Positions 47,401 through 57,756 of a DNA stretch of 64,000 nt are shown piece by piece. The notes beneath the pieces were generated by a model, which did no database searches, was not told the origin of the DNA, and saw only the letters and a list, made by a program, of their open reading frames with translations. Made by a program: the position numbers and the translations under genes. Each line of letters starts with the position of its first letter. Position 1 is the first letter of the stretch. This DNA is from Clytia hemisphaerica (Eukaryota; Cnidaria; Hydrozoa; Leptothecata; Clytiidae): NCBI GenBank assembly GCA_902728285.1, contig CACVBU010000404.1, positions 137,994-201,993 of the forward strand, written 5' to 3'.

Positions 47401-50400
47401 CAAATGGTCGGGTTTTTCGGATTCTTCTATAGTGTATACGAGCAGAGTGATCGTAGCATGAAGGTAGAGCATCCAGCTACGGTGCGCAAGGTTGTGGGTT
47501 CGATCCTCAGCTGGATTCCCAAAATGGTACTTGATGCCTCTCTGCTTGATGCTCATCAAATAAGGAGACGGATCAAGGGTAAGTGGAGAAATCCAGGGAA
47601 AGGAGTGGCGCCCTCCCCTACCTTCGGGTAGACAGCTTTACGAAAAGGGAGCTTTCGGGTCGCCCTCGACTGCGGTCGCAAACTTTACTTATAGTGTATA
47701 CAATTCATGTTAACATTTTATTAACAATCAAGTGAATCGTGTTGTCGTCTTGTTTATTCTATAGTATACTACTAGTCTCTAATTCGATCTTCAAGGGGCC
47801 AAAATGTTATGTTAAATATTTGAATTAGAGAAAATTTTGAAGAGAGTAATTTGAACCACTTTTCAACTGAGGGGACCAATATTTCAGTTCGAATTACAGA
47901 GAGACTCGAATTAGAATGAGTTGACCACAACTATGTTGGGTTTGCAAGAGTTGGTTTTTAATAAAAGTAACCTAACTTCATAGTTTCTACCCCCTACATT
48001 TAGGGGGGTTTGGGTTTTGATTATCCAAAAGCAAGGGGGGGGGTGTTGAAAGTATGACTTTCCTAAGGGGGGTCTTATTAGATAATGGGGGATTTTCCTT
48101 GAATTATGCGAAATTTCAATTTTTTTCTTTTCCAATAAAGTTTGCGTGCGACACTGTTAATTTTTTTTCTTTCCTTCTTTATTGAAGTAACTTTTTCCTT
48201 TGTAAATAGAAGTCTATATCCAAAACAAAAATCAGCTAACCTAATTATGACTCTTGTACAATCGTTTCATTTATACTGATTTTCTAAGGGGGGTGTGAAA
48301 TTTTAAATGAGTTTCCTAAGGGGGGTTAGCACTTAAGGGGGGGGGGGTCCTCTTACCTAAGGGGGGTTTTGACCCCTCTAGAAACTATGAACTTATATGT
48401 ATGGTCAGTTGTATAACTACAAAAGAAATCATCAAATTTGTGAAAGACACAGTAGAGTCTCTTTATCTCGAACCTCTATAACTCCAATGTCCCCTTAACT
48501 TGAACAAAATTTATTGTCCCTTCTCAGTTATCAATGCCTTATAAACTTTACTCCTTAACTCAGAATTTCCTTAACTCGAACAAATTTGTGTTCCCCGTAC
48601 ACGGGGTTTTGTTATGAGACTCCATTGTATTGTCACTTTTAAAGATATTGTCTTAATGTTAGCGTTTTGTCTCTCTCTTTCTTAGGCTGGCAAACGAAAG
48701 TTGGAGACATCGGCTTAAAGATGGTCAAAGCACGCAAACGCGAGAAGAGATTTGAAGCGAAACGAGATAGCTTCAAATTGAAATCGATGGATGACTCAGA
48801 GAAAGACTACCGAAGTAAGGCAGGCTACAATCCTGGCCATAAATATTGGAATTTTCTTCTATGAACTACCACTGGCTCCTTCCCTTCTTCCCTCCCTCAT
48901 TGTTGATAAGCTGCAGGAGCAAATCAGAGCTCAACAATGGGGAGGGGAGGGAAGACACTTTAGTACCAGTATATATACTACAAAAGCTGAAAAAGATGTT
49001 TGTCCCAATTGTTTATGGCCAGGATTGTAGATCATATGTGTAACTGTGTAACTATATACTACCAGTTTTTTGTCAACGTTTTTGAGTGTCCGGCAATTTA
49101 AATTGCGTGATAATTTTACCATAAGGATCTTGTAGAGAAAAAAAATTGAATCCCATTTCGAAGAGGCTCATGTTGGATTTCGTTGGAATTCAATAAAGGG
49201 GAAAACCTGTAAAATTTCTCAAACAGTTCTTTTAACAAAAGTACAAGATAAAAAAGATACAAAATGTAGGATCTTCAAGTAAAACTTATACAATTTATAT
49301 CTCTTCTTCTAAGGTCTTTTATGGACAGCTCCTGAACTAACATGTAGTGGTGCGACTAATCTTGATCAAGTTATCCGGTTCACTAATAAAGCGGACGTCT
49401 ACAGCTTCGGAATTATCCTCTCGGAAATTATTAGTCGTCGGCCACCGTATAGTGAGATCAGCGTAATGAGCATCGAACATATTGTACAAGCGGTGGCCCA
49501 TTTACGTGAACCAATAGTTAGTTTGGATCAAATGAACCCTGGCCAAGAAACAACAGGAAAGGACGTACTCAAAACTGCTGTGCATGGTAATTATCCTACC
49601 CATTGTGTGACCTTATTTTCTCGTTGATTTGGGCTTCTTTTATTGGTATCTTAAGCTACAGCTCTGATTAATTTTTCGAACCTCATCAATAAAAAGAACT
49701 CGGCCCTTAGTGACTAAATTTTGACTAGGTGACTAAAATTAGGGCCGACTAATAATTAAGGCCGACTAAGTTTTGGCCGGTATAGGTATAAAGTATTATC
49801 TACATTTTGGATTTCTCTATAGTTTGGAAAGTTAGAATGTTTAAATTAGCGACGATGTGAAGATTTACTCCTTTATTGATTTAACCATCTTTTCTTTTCA
49901 GGTACCTTACTGCGGCCAAAAGTCGACTCTTCTTTCTTCCCCGCTGACGAAAGTGAATCTTCAATCCTTAAAATGCTGATGGAAAGCTGTTGGAGTGAAA
50001 GTGAGGTCGAGCGGCCGCCCTTCGCGTACGCCCTTGAGGTGTTAGAACTTATCACGCCCTTAAAAGGATCACCTTTACTCAAACGTGCCATCCTATTGGA
50101 GCGAGAAACGGAAAGTTTGGAAAAATACATTTGCCATGACACAAATCAGATTTTTAAAGAACAAGACAAGATAGCTGATTTACTTGCACGAATGTTACCG
50201 CCCTTTTTAGCGACAAAGTTCTTGTCAGGTGACCCCATGACGCCCACACAACATAACAACGTGACTGTGCTAATTGTCTGTGTTCACGATTTAGATAGAA
50301 TGGTCACACTCTCCAGCCCAACTCAGCTGGTGGATATTATTTCTTATTTATGGAAGACTGTCCACGTTATCATCAAGAAATGCAAGTTGAAGATCAATTA

Positions 50401-53400
50401 TATTAAGAATAGAGGAGATACGCTACTTTTTGGTAAGATTTGTCTTATCTTTCTTTGTACTTTATAGGGGAATATTTTAGTTGACATGTACGAAAAAATT
50501 CTACACTTGGTAGAATTTCCTAGCAATAAATAGCCTCACCTTTCTACCAAAGTAGATATCCAGTTTTTCTGGCTCTACATTATTGGTCGTGGGTTGTGAT
50601 ATCAATTTGGATAGCTGGATCTTTTTAAAATATCAAATTAAAGTGAACAAGAATGAAGTTTCTAAATGTATCTGATCGCAACTTTTTCTTTGATTCTTAT
50701 TTGAGATAGAACAGCAAATGAAGAGGAGTTAGTCCATTTTTTCGAGAAGTGAAATCGAACTGTAATTCTTATTTAATCGAATACTTCTGATGAAGATTAC
50801 GGGTTTGATTTTAAGGACCCGTGGAAAACTCTCAAATAAATGATGAAAGTTGAGCTACAATATTTAAATGATTTGATGCAGAGAACTGGAAAAATTATAC
50901 TATCTGTTACTTTCCAGACATAACTGAAAATCCGCCCTTCGTTAAGAATGGAACAGTTTACGTCGCATACAACGACAGGGATAGCTAGGAGTTTTACAAT
51001 TTGTTAGTCCAACAAATGAATAAGATTCTCTATAACTAGTATTTGGTTTCTTATTAAAAAAAGTTATCAAAAAGTTGGGAAAAAGCTAAACTGTTACTAT
51101 TACTAAAGTTTCTTTAATGCCTTTTGGTCGCATTCTCGCTTTGCATAGCATGAATATTCTCCTCTACCCAAGTCATATCATGTGCACCACCAAAAGTCTG
51201 TTCGAAAGTCAATCGATGTCCTGTCACCCGCACTCTGCTAGTCCTCAGAATCTTGAAAAGTTCCCTCCTCACTTCTCGCAACCTCCAGTAATAAACCAAT
51301 GGGCTTACAACAGAACTGTATAGTGCAATCAATTGAACCCATTCGTAAACCACGGTCTGTTCAAAATGTGTTACTTTACTGATCATTTTCTTTAAACTAA
51401 ATATACTGATCGGGATGTAAGATATGGAAAATGCGAAAATGATGGAGAAACTGGTAATGATTGCTTTGTTTGTGTGTCTGCGAGTCGGTCGGTGATTTTC
51501 TTGCGAGTTTCGACTTCCGATCGTGATCTTGCGCCTCATTTTCGTTGCGATTAAGTATAATCTGGTGTAACAAAACACAACCGTTATATACGTTACTATG
51601 ATTATCAATCCCGCAATGCTTTGGAAATAGATCCATGATGCACTATTATGCCAACAGATGATACAAGCTATAGCCATTAGCGTCCATGATGTTGTCATGG
51701 GAACTAAGAGTTTTCTAAACTTGACGTTATTTTGGTGAAAAAAGGGGTAACATATTGCGATGTATTGCTCCAGTGTGATTGTAAAGATCGTTATAAAGGA
51801 CATGGAAACTAATGTATACCCAACGCTTTGAGTGTATTGTTCTAGCTGACAAAACTTCGTGTAATAGCCACGCCCAATCAATATGGTAGCTCCAGCTGGT
51901 AGTACAGTTAGACCGCCTGTTAAATCAAATATAGACATACATACTAGAAGATAATTGGATAATTTGTGAAGAAGGCGATTTCGCTTCATCGCTATTAAGA
52001 AGAGCAGATTGAAAGTGATTGCTAAGATGCTTCCCAAGATGTATAAACTACCAAGAACAAATAAATGTTTCCTTGTATTCTCATTATATTCTAAATAGAT
52101 GTTCTGATAACAAGAAAGATCTTGGTGGGTGTTCTCAACATTTGAGAATCTGTTATCTGGTAAAGAAGTTGTTTGATTCTGTTGGTGATTGTTGGATGAG
52201 ATATTGATTTTCCGGTACATTTGAAGCATCTTTTTCAATCAATGGTTTATCTTATTAACCTGAAAACAACGAAAAAAAAGCAGTTTTATACTTTGAAAGA
52301 TCATAATGCAATATTTAGAAATCCAGAGAAATCTAGAGCAAATTTTGAAATCTGAAAACTAAAATTGTGTCCTGGATGCAACAGTGATGTGATGTTTCTA
52401 AAAGATAACAAGGATTTTAACTTTAAACATAAAACTTGATTCCAAAGACTGTTTTCCCAAATTGACCGGATAATACTGCTGCGTCAGACCCTCCTCATGC
52501 ACACCTATTTCACTAAAGTTATTTAACCCTTCCTTCATCGCTGGATGAGACAGACCTACAAGTCTGCATCTTCTCCCTAACGTAAACTCGTAAACAATGT
52601 CATTTATCCAATCTATAGCACTTCTTCAGGATGTCATTTTATAAATCAAAATTTGCAGTAAGTTGTCTGATAAAGCATAAAAATATTCAAATTTGTTAAC
52701 TAGTGATGTGTAATGGCCAATTAATCTTACTATCTTTATCTGTTTAGCAATTCAGTGCTGATTTTTTAAGCCAAATTGGTCGTATTAGTAGATTACTAAA
52801 GATCTTAATGATAAACCGGTCTAAGATATTTTCCCTGATTGACGGTCTGAAAACACTCCATCCGTATTAGCAGAACTATTTAGACGCTTTTTTTTATACA
52901 AGAACTATTTTATAAGAACACGAGGCTGAAAATTGACCAAATCTAAGAACAAACTAAGAACAATCCTAAGCCTCAGATTTTAGAAAGCACTGTTTTCAAA
53001 CTCAAGATTAAGTTTTTAAGTAAATAAACTATTAAAAACATCGTCAGAACATTTAAGCCAGAAAATTTCAAAAAATTAAGAACAGCTTAGCCCGAGCGAA
53101 AATTTACTGGTTCTTATAAAAAAGCGTGTAAACTGTCGGACTGGCTGTAGCTTGAAAACATATCAAAATTATTGCATGTTATTCCTTTCTCTTGTTGAAC
53201 ATTTTGATGATAAAATCAAAACAAACATTATATGGGCAATCGAAGAAGATCAGTTGCAGTTGGAGTCAATTAAAGAATTAGAATTCCTATTACATCACAG
53301 ATGATTGCCGTATCTAGTTGACAAAATACAATCCATGAAAATAACGAGAAAAAAGCAAAATTCCCAGCTACTCCCCCTTTCCCCCATTTGCAATGTTCAA

Positions 53401-56400
53401 TGAACGGTGGGACGGCCATGCACACCGGGCTTTGCAGTTGGAGGGGGGATCTTTTTTCTAAATTTCTGAAGTATAACTTTCAGTGTTTTGTCAAACATTT
53501 CTGTCCATGATTGTAGCTTAAAAAGTTAAACTTTATACTTGCATTTTTCTTCTTGACAAACATTTCTATCCATGATTGTAGCTTAAAAAGTTAAACTTTA
53601 TAGTTGCATTTTTCTTCTTGAGAAAATAAGTACTGATCAACTCAAGATATTTATTAATCAAATTCTGTCAATCAATGGGCTTTTCCAGAAAAAAACCGTG
53701 CATCCCTTGTTGAGGAGGTCCAACCTTTTGTGACCTACCCCCTTGGAATTCCAGGCAATTTAAGGATCATACCTCTCTGGAATTCCGAATTTTTACAAAT
53801 TTTCAATCATTACCCCCTTGGAATTCCGCTTATTTTTGACGGATTTTCGTCTACCCTTATGGAATTCCACTGCATTTTCAAACCTTACCCCCTTGGAACG
53901 GAAATGGACCTCCTCAACAAGGGGTGCACGATTTTTTCTGGAAAAGCCCAATATATATCTTGAAATCTTAAAAAAAAATTCTGAATTAAGCAAAACGAAG
54001 ATTATACAATTTCAAAAAGGAATTTTTTTCAAAACTATTTTTTGCAACAAATAAAGACCATTTTGGGCTGTTTTGGGAAACAAAGAAAAAGCCCCTGTGG
54101 AAATAATCAGTTCTCCCTATCTGCGTCAGAGCCAATTAACTGATTTCAAATCGCGATAACTTGTGAGATTCTATCTCCTATATAATGTATTGAACAGTGA
54201 AAATTAGCAAACTATACAATCAAAAGCTATACAATCAAAACATTATGGAAACATTTTTGATGGTTTTTCCACATCTAGTCGCGAAAAATTAAATAATGAA
54301 ATGATTTCAGCGAAAGAGGGAAATGAAAGCCCATTGTCTCCTCGAAATTTTCAGTATTTGTGTTCATATTGCTAGATTTTCTATCTTTAACCTTTAAATC
54401 ATTCTGCAGCACAGAACAACTTCACCCAAAACCATGACCATAGAAATCTAACAACTAAAAATTTAAAGACCGATGTTTCATCTAGAACGTCATATTTATT
54501 CTGATTTCTAAACATTAGTTAACTTCAAAATGTTTACACAACTTATGAATTTTAATTTCAAAAAGAATCTCTTGAAAAAGGGTTTGGTTCTAGAATCTAC
54601 ATCATTCGGTTACGTCTGCCGTTGATTATTTTTCTCGAAGATTGTTCCGTTTTTTATGGACATTATTCATCATCATTAGGAAGGTCTACTCCATCGTTCC
54701 ACTTTTTGTTGACTGTCGACCTTGATCAAGCATTGTAGTTTCTTCACGTCAGCATTCATACACTCATTTTTTTTAAGCATACGGTAAATTTCGGCTGAAG
54801 CTCCCTATGCTTGGTAAAAAATTATGTAAGTTTGGAAAGTGTACATTCTTAAGAGACCAAGTTGTGTTATTTATAAGAGATTTAAAAAAAAAACACATCA
54901 ATTTTTGAATTGTGTTTGTAATTCTCTTCTTCATTCTTCTGTTATTTTCTGAAGTTTTGGAAATTATGATTCTAAAAATTTCTTTGGCTGAGCCTCAAGG
55001 TATGCTTAGTATATGTTTAATTTTTCTGGAAACTTGAGCTTCAGTATGCTTATAAACGTTATGCTTATAAAAGAAATGAGTGTATCCCACCACACGATAT
55101 TTTGATCACTTATCATTATACCAAATCTAATGGTGATAAAAGAGATTTAAATATAAAAAATACTGCAGTGATATTAGTTCTTTGAGAAAAGTACTGCTTT
55201 GTTTGATGTCAATCTTAATCTAGGAATCCTGAGGGAATATATTAGCTACCCTTACATGCCACTGAGCTCTTATATTTGTGGCCAAGGAAAAGCGAAAAAC
55301 CATGCAAGGATGTGAAATTTTGAAAAGATGATTTAATACAGGGAAATAGTCTCATAGTTTCGTATATACTTCAAGGCTGTAGTTTGAGAGGCATTGTAAT
55401 CGAATCGACTCGTAAGTTAGTACGGACATTAAAGGTTTTCAGATGAAAATTCATACGATGTAGGGATTCGACTACCACTTAATTTTTCACTGCACAACTA
55501 CCTTCAAAAATCTTTTTTTTTCATCTTCAAGGAGCTGGATTCGATTCAAACAGTAACCGTCACGCCTATGACGTCACCATGCTTGCTACGCAACTCCTCA
55601 AGACTGCTCGTTCACTCGAGATTACCAACTGCCCTGCACATAGTGTCACACTACAAGCTGGCATATATACAGGACCATGTACAAGCGCTGTGATTACGAC
55701 ATCAGGAACAGCAAACCATACTCTTATAGGTATGTCTTCAGTTTTGTACGAAAAATTTAAAGCTGTTCGATAGTAGTTCCAACCCCCTTTTTTTGGAAAA
55801 AACTTCTGAAGCTTTCTCCGCTGGAAGAGAGATAGTAAGGAAAGGAATTCTTTTTGTGAAGAAAGGGGTCGACTCAAAGTAACAATATGCCGATATTTTT
55901 CCAATTGACATCATAATGTATTTCAAACCTTTAAAACATATTTAAAATGTGTTAGGCGATTATAAAGACTCTGATTATATTCCAAACTCATAAAAAGAAT
56001 ACAAAAACCTATTGTTAAGCGGAGCGAGCAAGCGGAGCGTACCTCCTTTGTCCAAACGCGAGAAATAGTATAGACTTTCCGCATTTTCATTTTTCCATTT
56101 TTTAGTAATTCGCGCCTAAAAATAAAGCAAGTCATTTTCGGTCAACGGACGCGAGAAAAATTAGCTCCAGAGATAAACAAGAAGCAAAAAAATATATTTT
56201 TGTTTTGGATTTGTTTTGTTGTTGTCGTGCTCAGTCTTCGTCCGTTGAAATTCTGGACAGTACAGTACTTTTCTTCCCGAGAAGCTTAAGCTTTAGGTAC
56301 TCCGGATACTGGGTCTAGTAGAAATTCTAAAAAAAAGTGTCCGAATGATCAAGTAACGGTGAAACCTAGATGAAGCTTCCAATTTTTAGGTTACCATTTG

Positions 56401-56615
56401 AGTTTTCATCCACTCGGTAATTTTCTCGTTTTACAGGTGAGGCTATAGACACAGCAAGAATCTTGGAAAGGGATGCTCTACCAAATTGTGTTCACGCTTC
56501 AAAGAAAACGACTCATTACTTAAGTAATAACGAGTTTGATATCGTTTCAAGGACAACTTATCGATTACGAGTCGAGAAACAAATCTTGAGAACTTTTTGG
56601 GTAGGAGCCAAGTAA
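38478..56615 (+). CDS. Lectin/ApeC-type transmembrane receptor with kinase-homology and degenerate guanylate-cyclase domains, 12 exons
   Basis: Exons: 38478-39461, 40241-40589, 42660-43619, 44166-44933, 45371-45634, 46426-46557, 47164-47376, 48686-48814, 49314-49586, 49902-50432, 55532-55729, 56437-56615. All have GT/AG borders; intron 1 is phase 0 and introns 2-11 are all phase 1, giving 1659 residues. Order: signal peptide 1-21; C-type-lectin-like domain about 25-137; discoidin (F5/8C) about 179-307; ApeC about 341-512 (PWPSGSY, YCIYGIYSCPDGF, LLCCRQDA); a long unassigned part; EGF-like Cys-rich stalk about 943-1025; TM about 1028-1052; kinase-homology domain about 1109-1410 with HGR for HRD and DIG for DFG; helical linker; cyclase domain about 1475-1655. 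In the cyclase domain the first metal Asp is Cys1484, the guanine-selecting Glu is Lys1526, the catalytic Asn is Asp1605 and the Arg is Ile1609; only the second Asp (1530) remains. Predicted to bind glycans or microbes outside and to signal without cyclase activity. A start 29 codons upstream is possible, but ATG 38478 begins the signal peptide. The stop overlaps a donor-like AAGTAAGAT, so one more exon cannot be excluded. Confidence 0.85.
40870..41035. repeat. Minisatellite, unit near TAATGGTCGGAAATATC
   Basis: Six or seven degenerate direct copies lie between 40870 and 41030 in intron 2 of the receptor gene. No flanking inverted repeats were identified. Confidence 0.7.
41726..42350. mobile_element. 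TIR element with internal 150-base repeat, receptor intron 2
   Basis: Left end TAGTACTCTAGGGGCTGAG and right end, other strand, CTATACTCAGTGGCTGAG continue together through TTAGGTC. Two internal units (about 41800-41930 and 42120-42265) share CAGCATAAAATTT and GATCGATTGGTATATAATAT. No transposase. Confidence 0.65.
44963..45153. mobile_element. Pogo/Tigger-type MITE fragment
   Basis: Its right end, other strand, reads CAGTGGAGTCTCTATAACTC, the usual pogo/Tigger end, and several ATTCGAAC/TCGAAC words follow. The left end is decayed. It lies in receptor intron 4. Confidence 0.5.
45756..46003. mobile_element. MITE with ACGCTAAAGCTCTGAAGG ends
   Basis: ACGCTAAAGCTCTGAAGG at the left faces CCTTCAGAGCTTTAGCGT at the right. 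One end of the same family is seen again at 63826-63850. It lies in receptor intron 5. Confidence 0.65.
46041..46138. mobile_element. 98-base MITE with GCTGGCACACAAC ends
   Basis: GCTGGCACACAACGTTGTT at the left faces AACAATGTTGTGTGCCAGC at the right. AACGTT-type words repeat between them. It lies in receptor intron 5. Confidence 0.7.
46756..47112. mobile_element. Probable hAT-like MITE with 7-8 bp target duplication
   Basis: Ends CATAGTGTG and CACACTATG are flanked by TATTGAG on both sides (46749-46755, 47113-47119); the repeat is 8 bases, GTATTGAG, if the right border is moved in by one. C-runs lie near both ends. The right flank is about 45 bases before receptor exon 7. Confidence 0.6.
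47425..47690 (+). mobile_element. tRNA-derived SINE
   Basis: GGTAGAGCATCC (A-box-like) is followed 35 bases on by GTGGGTTCGATCCTC, a near-perfect B-box. A GC-rich body follows, including ATGCCTCTCTGCTTGATGCT and GGAGAAATCCAGGGA. A related body piece occurs at 15640-15710. It lies in receptor intron 7, directly after exon 7. Confidence 0.65.
47977..48391. mobile_element. TIR element with CTAAGGGGGG minisatellite core
   Basis: Ends TTCATAGTTTCTA and TAGAAACTATGAA enclose six or so copies of a CCTAAGGGGGGT-type unit. It lies in receptor intron 7. The target duplication is unclear. Confidence 0.6.
48450..48627. mobile_element. Pogo/Tigger-type MITE
   Basis: Begins CAGTAGAGTCTCTTTATCTC and ends GAGACTCCATTG followed by TA. 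It lies 58 bases before receptor exon 8. Confidence 0.6.
51114..52238 (-). CDS. Rhodopsin-family G-protein-coupled receptor, nested in an intron
   Basis: 374 residues in one exon on the strand opposite its host, wholly inside intron 10 (50433-55531) of the pseudo-cyclase receptor. It has a glycosylation-rich N-terminus and seven hydrophobic segments. The end of TM3 reads LEQYIAICYPF, so the DRY motif is E-Q-Y. The end of TM7 reads SPLVYYW, so NPxxY is SPLVY. The CWxP motif of TM6 is replaced by ISYIPIS. TM2 has SIFDLTGG with the usual Asp. Divergent motifs of this kind occur in large orphan GPCR expansions of cnidarians. Ligand and G protein are unknown. The first two Met codons are close together; the first is used here. 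Confidence 0.88.
   Translation of the reverse strand: MKKMLQMYRKINISSNNHQQNQTTSLPDNRFSNVENTHQDLSCYQNIYLEYNENTRKHLFVLGSLYILGSILAITFNLLFLIAMKRNRLLHKLSNYLLVCMSIFDLTGGLTVLPAGATILIGRGYYTKFCQLEQYTQSVGYTLVSMSFITIFTITLEQYIAICYPFFHQNNVKFRKLLVPMTTSWTLMAIACIICWHNSASWIYFQSIAGLIIIVTYITVVFCYTRLYLIATKMRRKITIGSRNSQENHRPTRRHTNKAIITSFSIIFAFSISYIPISIFSLKKMISKVTHFEQTVVYEWVQLIALYSSVVSPLVYYWRLREVRRELFKILRTSRVRVTGHRLTFEQTFGGAHDMTWVEENIHAMQSENATKRH
52881..53130. mobile_element. GTTCTTA-rich MITE
   Basis: Left TAGACGCTTTTTTTTATACA and right, other strand, TACACGCTTTTTTATAAGAA are terminal repeats. Internally TAAGAACA words repeat every 15-40 bases. It lies in receptor intron 10, upstream of the nested GPCR. Confidence 0.65.
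53677..53949. mobile_element. MITE (GGGCTTTTCCAG ends) with TACCCCCTTGGAATTCC repeats
   Basis: Ends GGGCTTTTCCAGAAAAAA and TTTTTTCTGGAAAAGCCC are flanked by AAT on both sides (53674-53676, 53950-53952). Second-level inverted repeats TTGAGGAGGTCC/GGACCTCCTCAA lie inside. The core has about five units near TACCCCCTTGGAATTCC. Same family as 8836-9041, with a different core unit. Confidence 0.75.
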
Positions 56616-57756
56616 GATCCTTCGTTTTTTCTAGTCTAAAAGGTAAGCTGCATACGTATTGCGTCAGGAGATGAACGAATATTGTTTGGCAGAAGGTTTC
56701 ATCGATTTTTCTACACTTTTAAAGGACCGCGGTGCAATGTCATTTTAGCCCTTCAATCGGGGATAACTGTTGCCAAGTTAAAGTTTGTCGTTTTTCTTTT
56801 GTACTCGATTAAACAAGTGGCAAGGAATGCTCTTCTCTTAGATACTTCTTGTTAGAAAGAGTAACATAAACCTTCTTTCACCTCTCGTAACAACTTGATT
56901 TTGATATATCTTAAAAAAAACTGAGAATTTTAAAATTCTGTATATTTTTCATCTCAATATTTTATTGATATTTTTTAGGGTAGACCTGTTTTAAAAGCTT
57001 TCTATATTTATAATACTTATTACTAGGTCATTAATAGGAAATTTAGGAATACAATTGTTCAGTAAAAGTTCATTTTCAAAGTTCATGAAGATTAGATTTA
57101 TAGAAATATTATCTCAATAAAAAATTTTGTTTCAATATTTTGGTAATTCTCCGTTTTTTCGTTTTAAGCGTGGGGGATTTTTGTTGAGTGGGACCATCTT
57201 TAAGCAATTTGCTATCTAAAGGAAGGTTTGATTGGCGGGGATTGGCAGAATTATTACGTGAAAGTCCTTACTTTATTGCCCTAAAATTACGTTACCCTAA
57301 AATTAGTTTTTTCTTTGTTCTGAAGGGCTGTATAATTTCTAAGTACGACTTTGTTATGATTTTGAAAATTTCAGTTTTTGCTAGGTGCTGTTTAGGATAT
57401 CCAATTTTCCTGATTTTTTTAATGTGCAAAGAAGTTTAGATCTTCATTTTATTACTATTTGTTGATAGTTTTATGTGTTCACCTGTCTTACGTTGTATGC
57501 CAATACTTTGTCAACATAATTAAAGAACACACAAAGGAGGAGGAGAAGAATCAATCAAACACTCCTTATATGGTGAAAACAATGTCCCTCCATCGTTGGT
57601 GCTCTTTAATGTTATTATGGAAGTATATAAACTTCAGAAATGTTATAAATCCACGAATTTTCAAATAAAGTCACACATTGAATGACAGTATCACGATATC
57701 TCGATAAAGAATTTTGACATCAATTTGGTTCCTGATGATTAGTTTCTAACTACGAA
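56616..57756. other. Intergenic, nothing coding recognised
   Basis: Lies between the receptor stop and the ER protein start. A short extra 3' exon of the receptor could be here if the donor-like AAGTAAGAT at its stop is used, but I found no matching acceptor and frame that convinced me. Confidence 0.4.

Noticed and set aside
47440-47520. tRNA gene
   Set aside because: A- and B-boxes are present but the arms do not pair as a full tRNA, and a SINE body follows.
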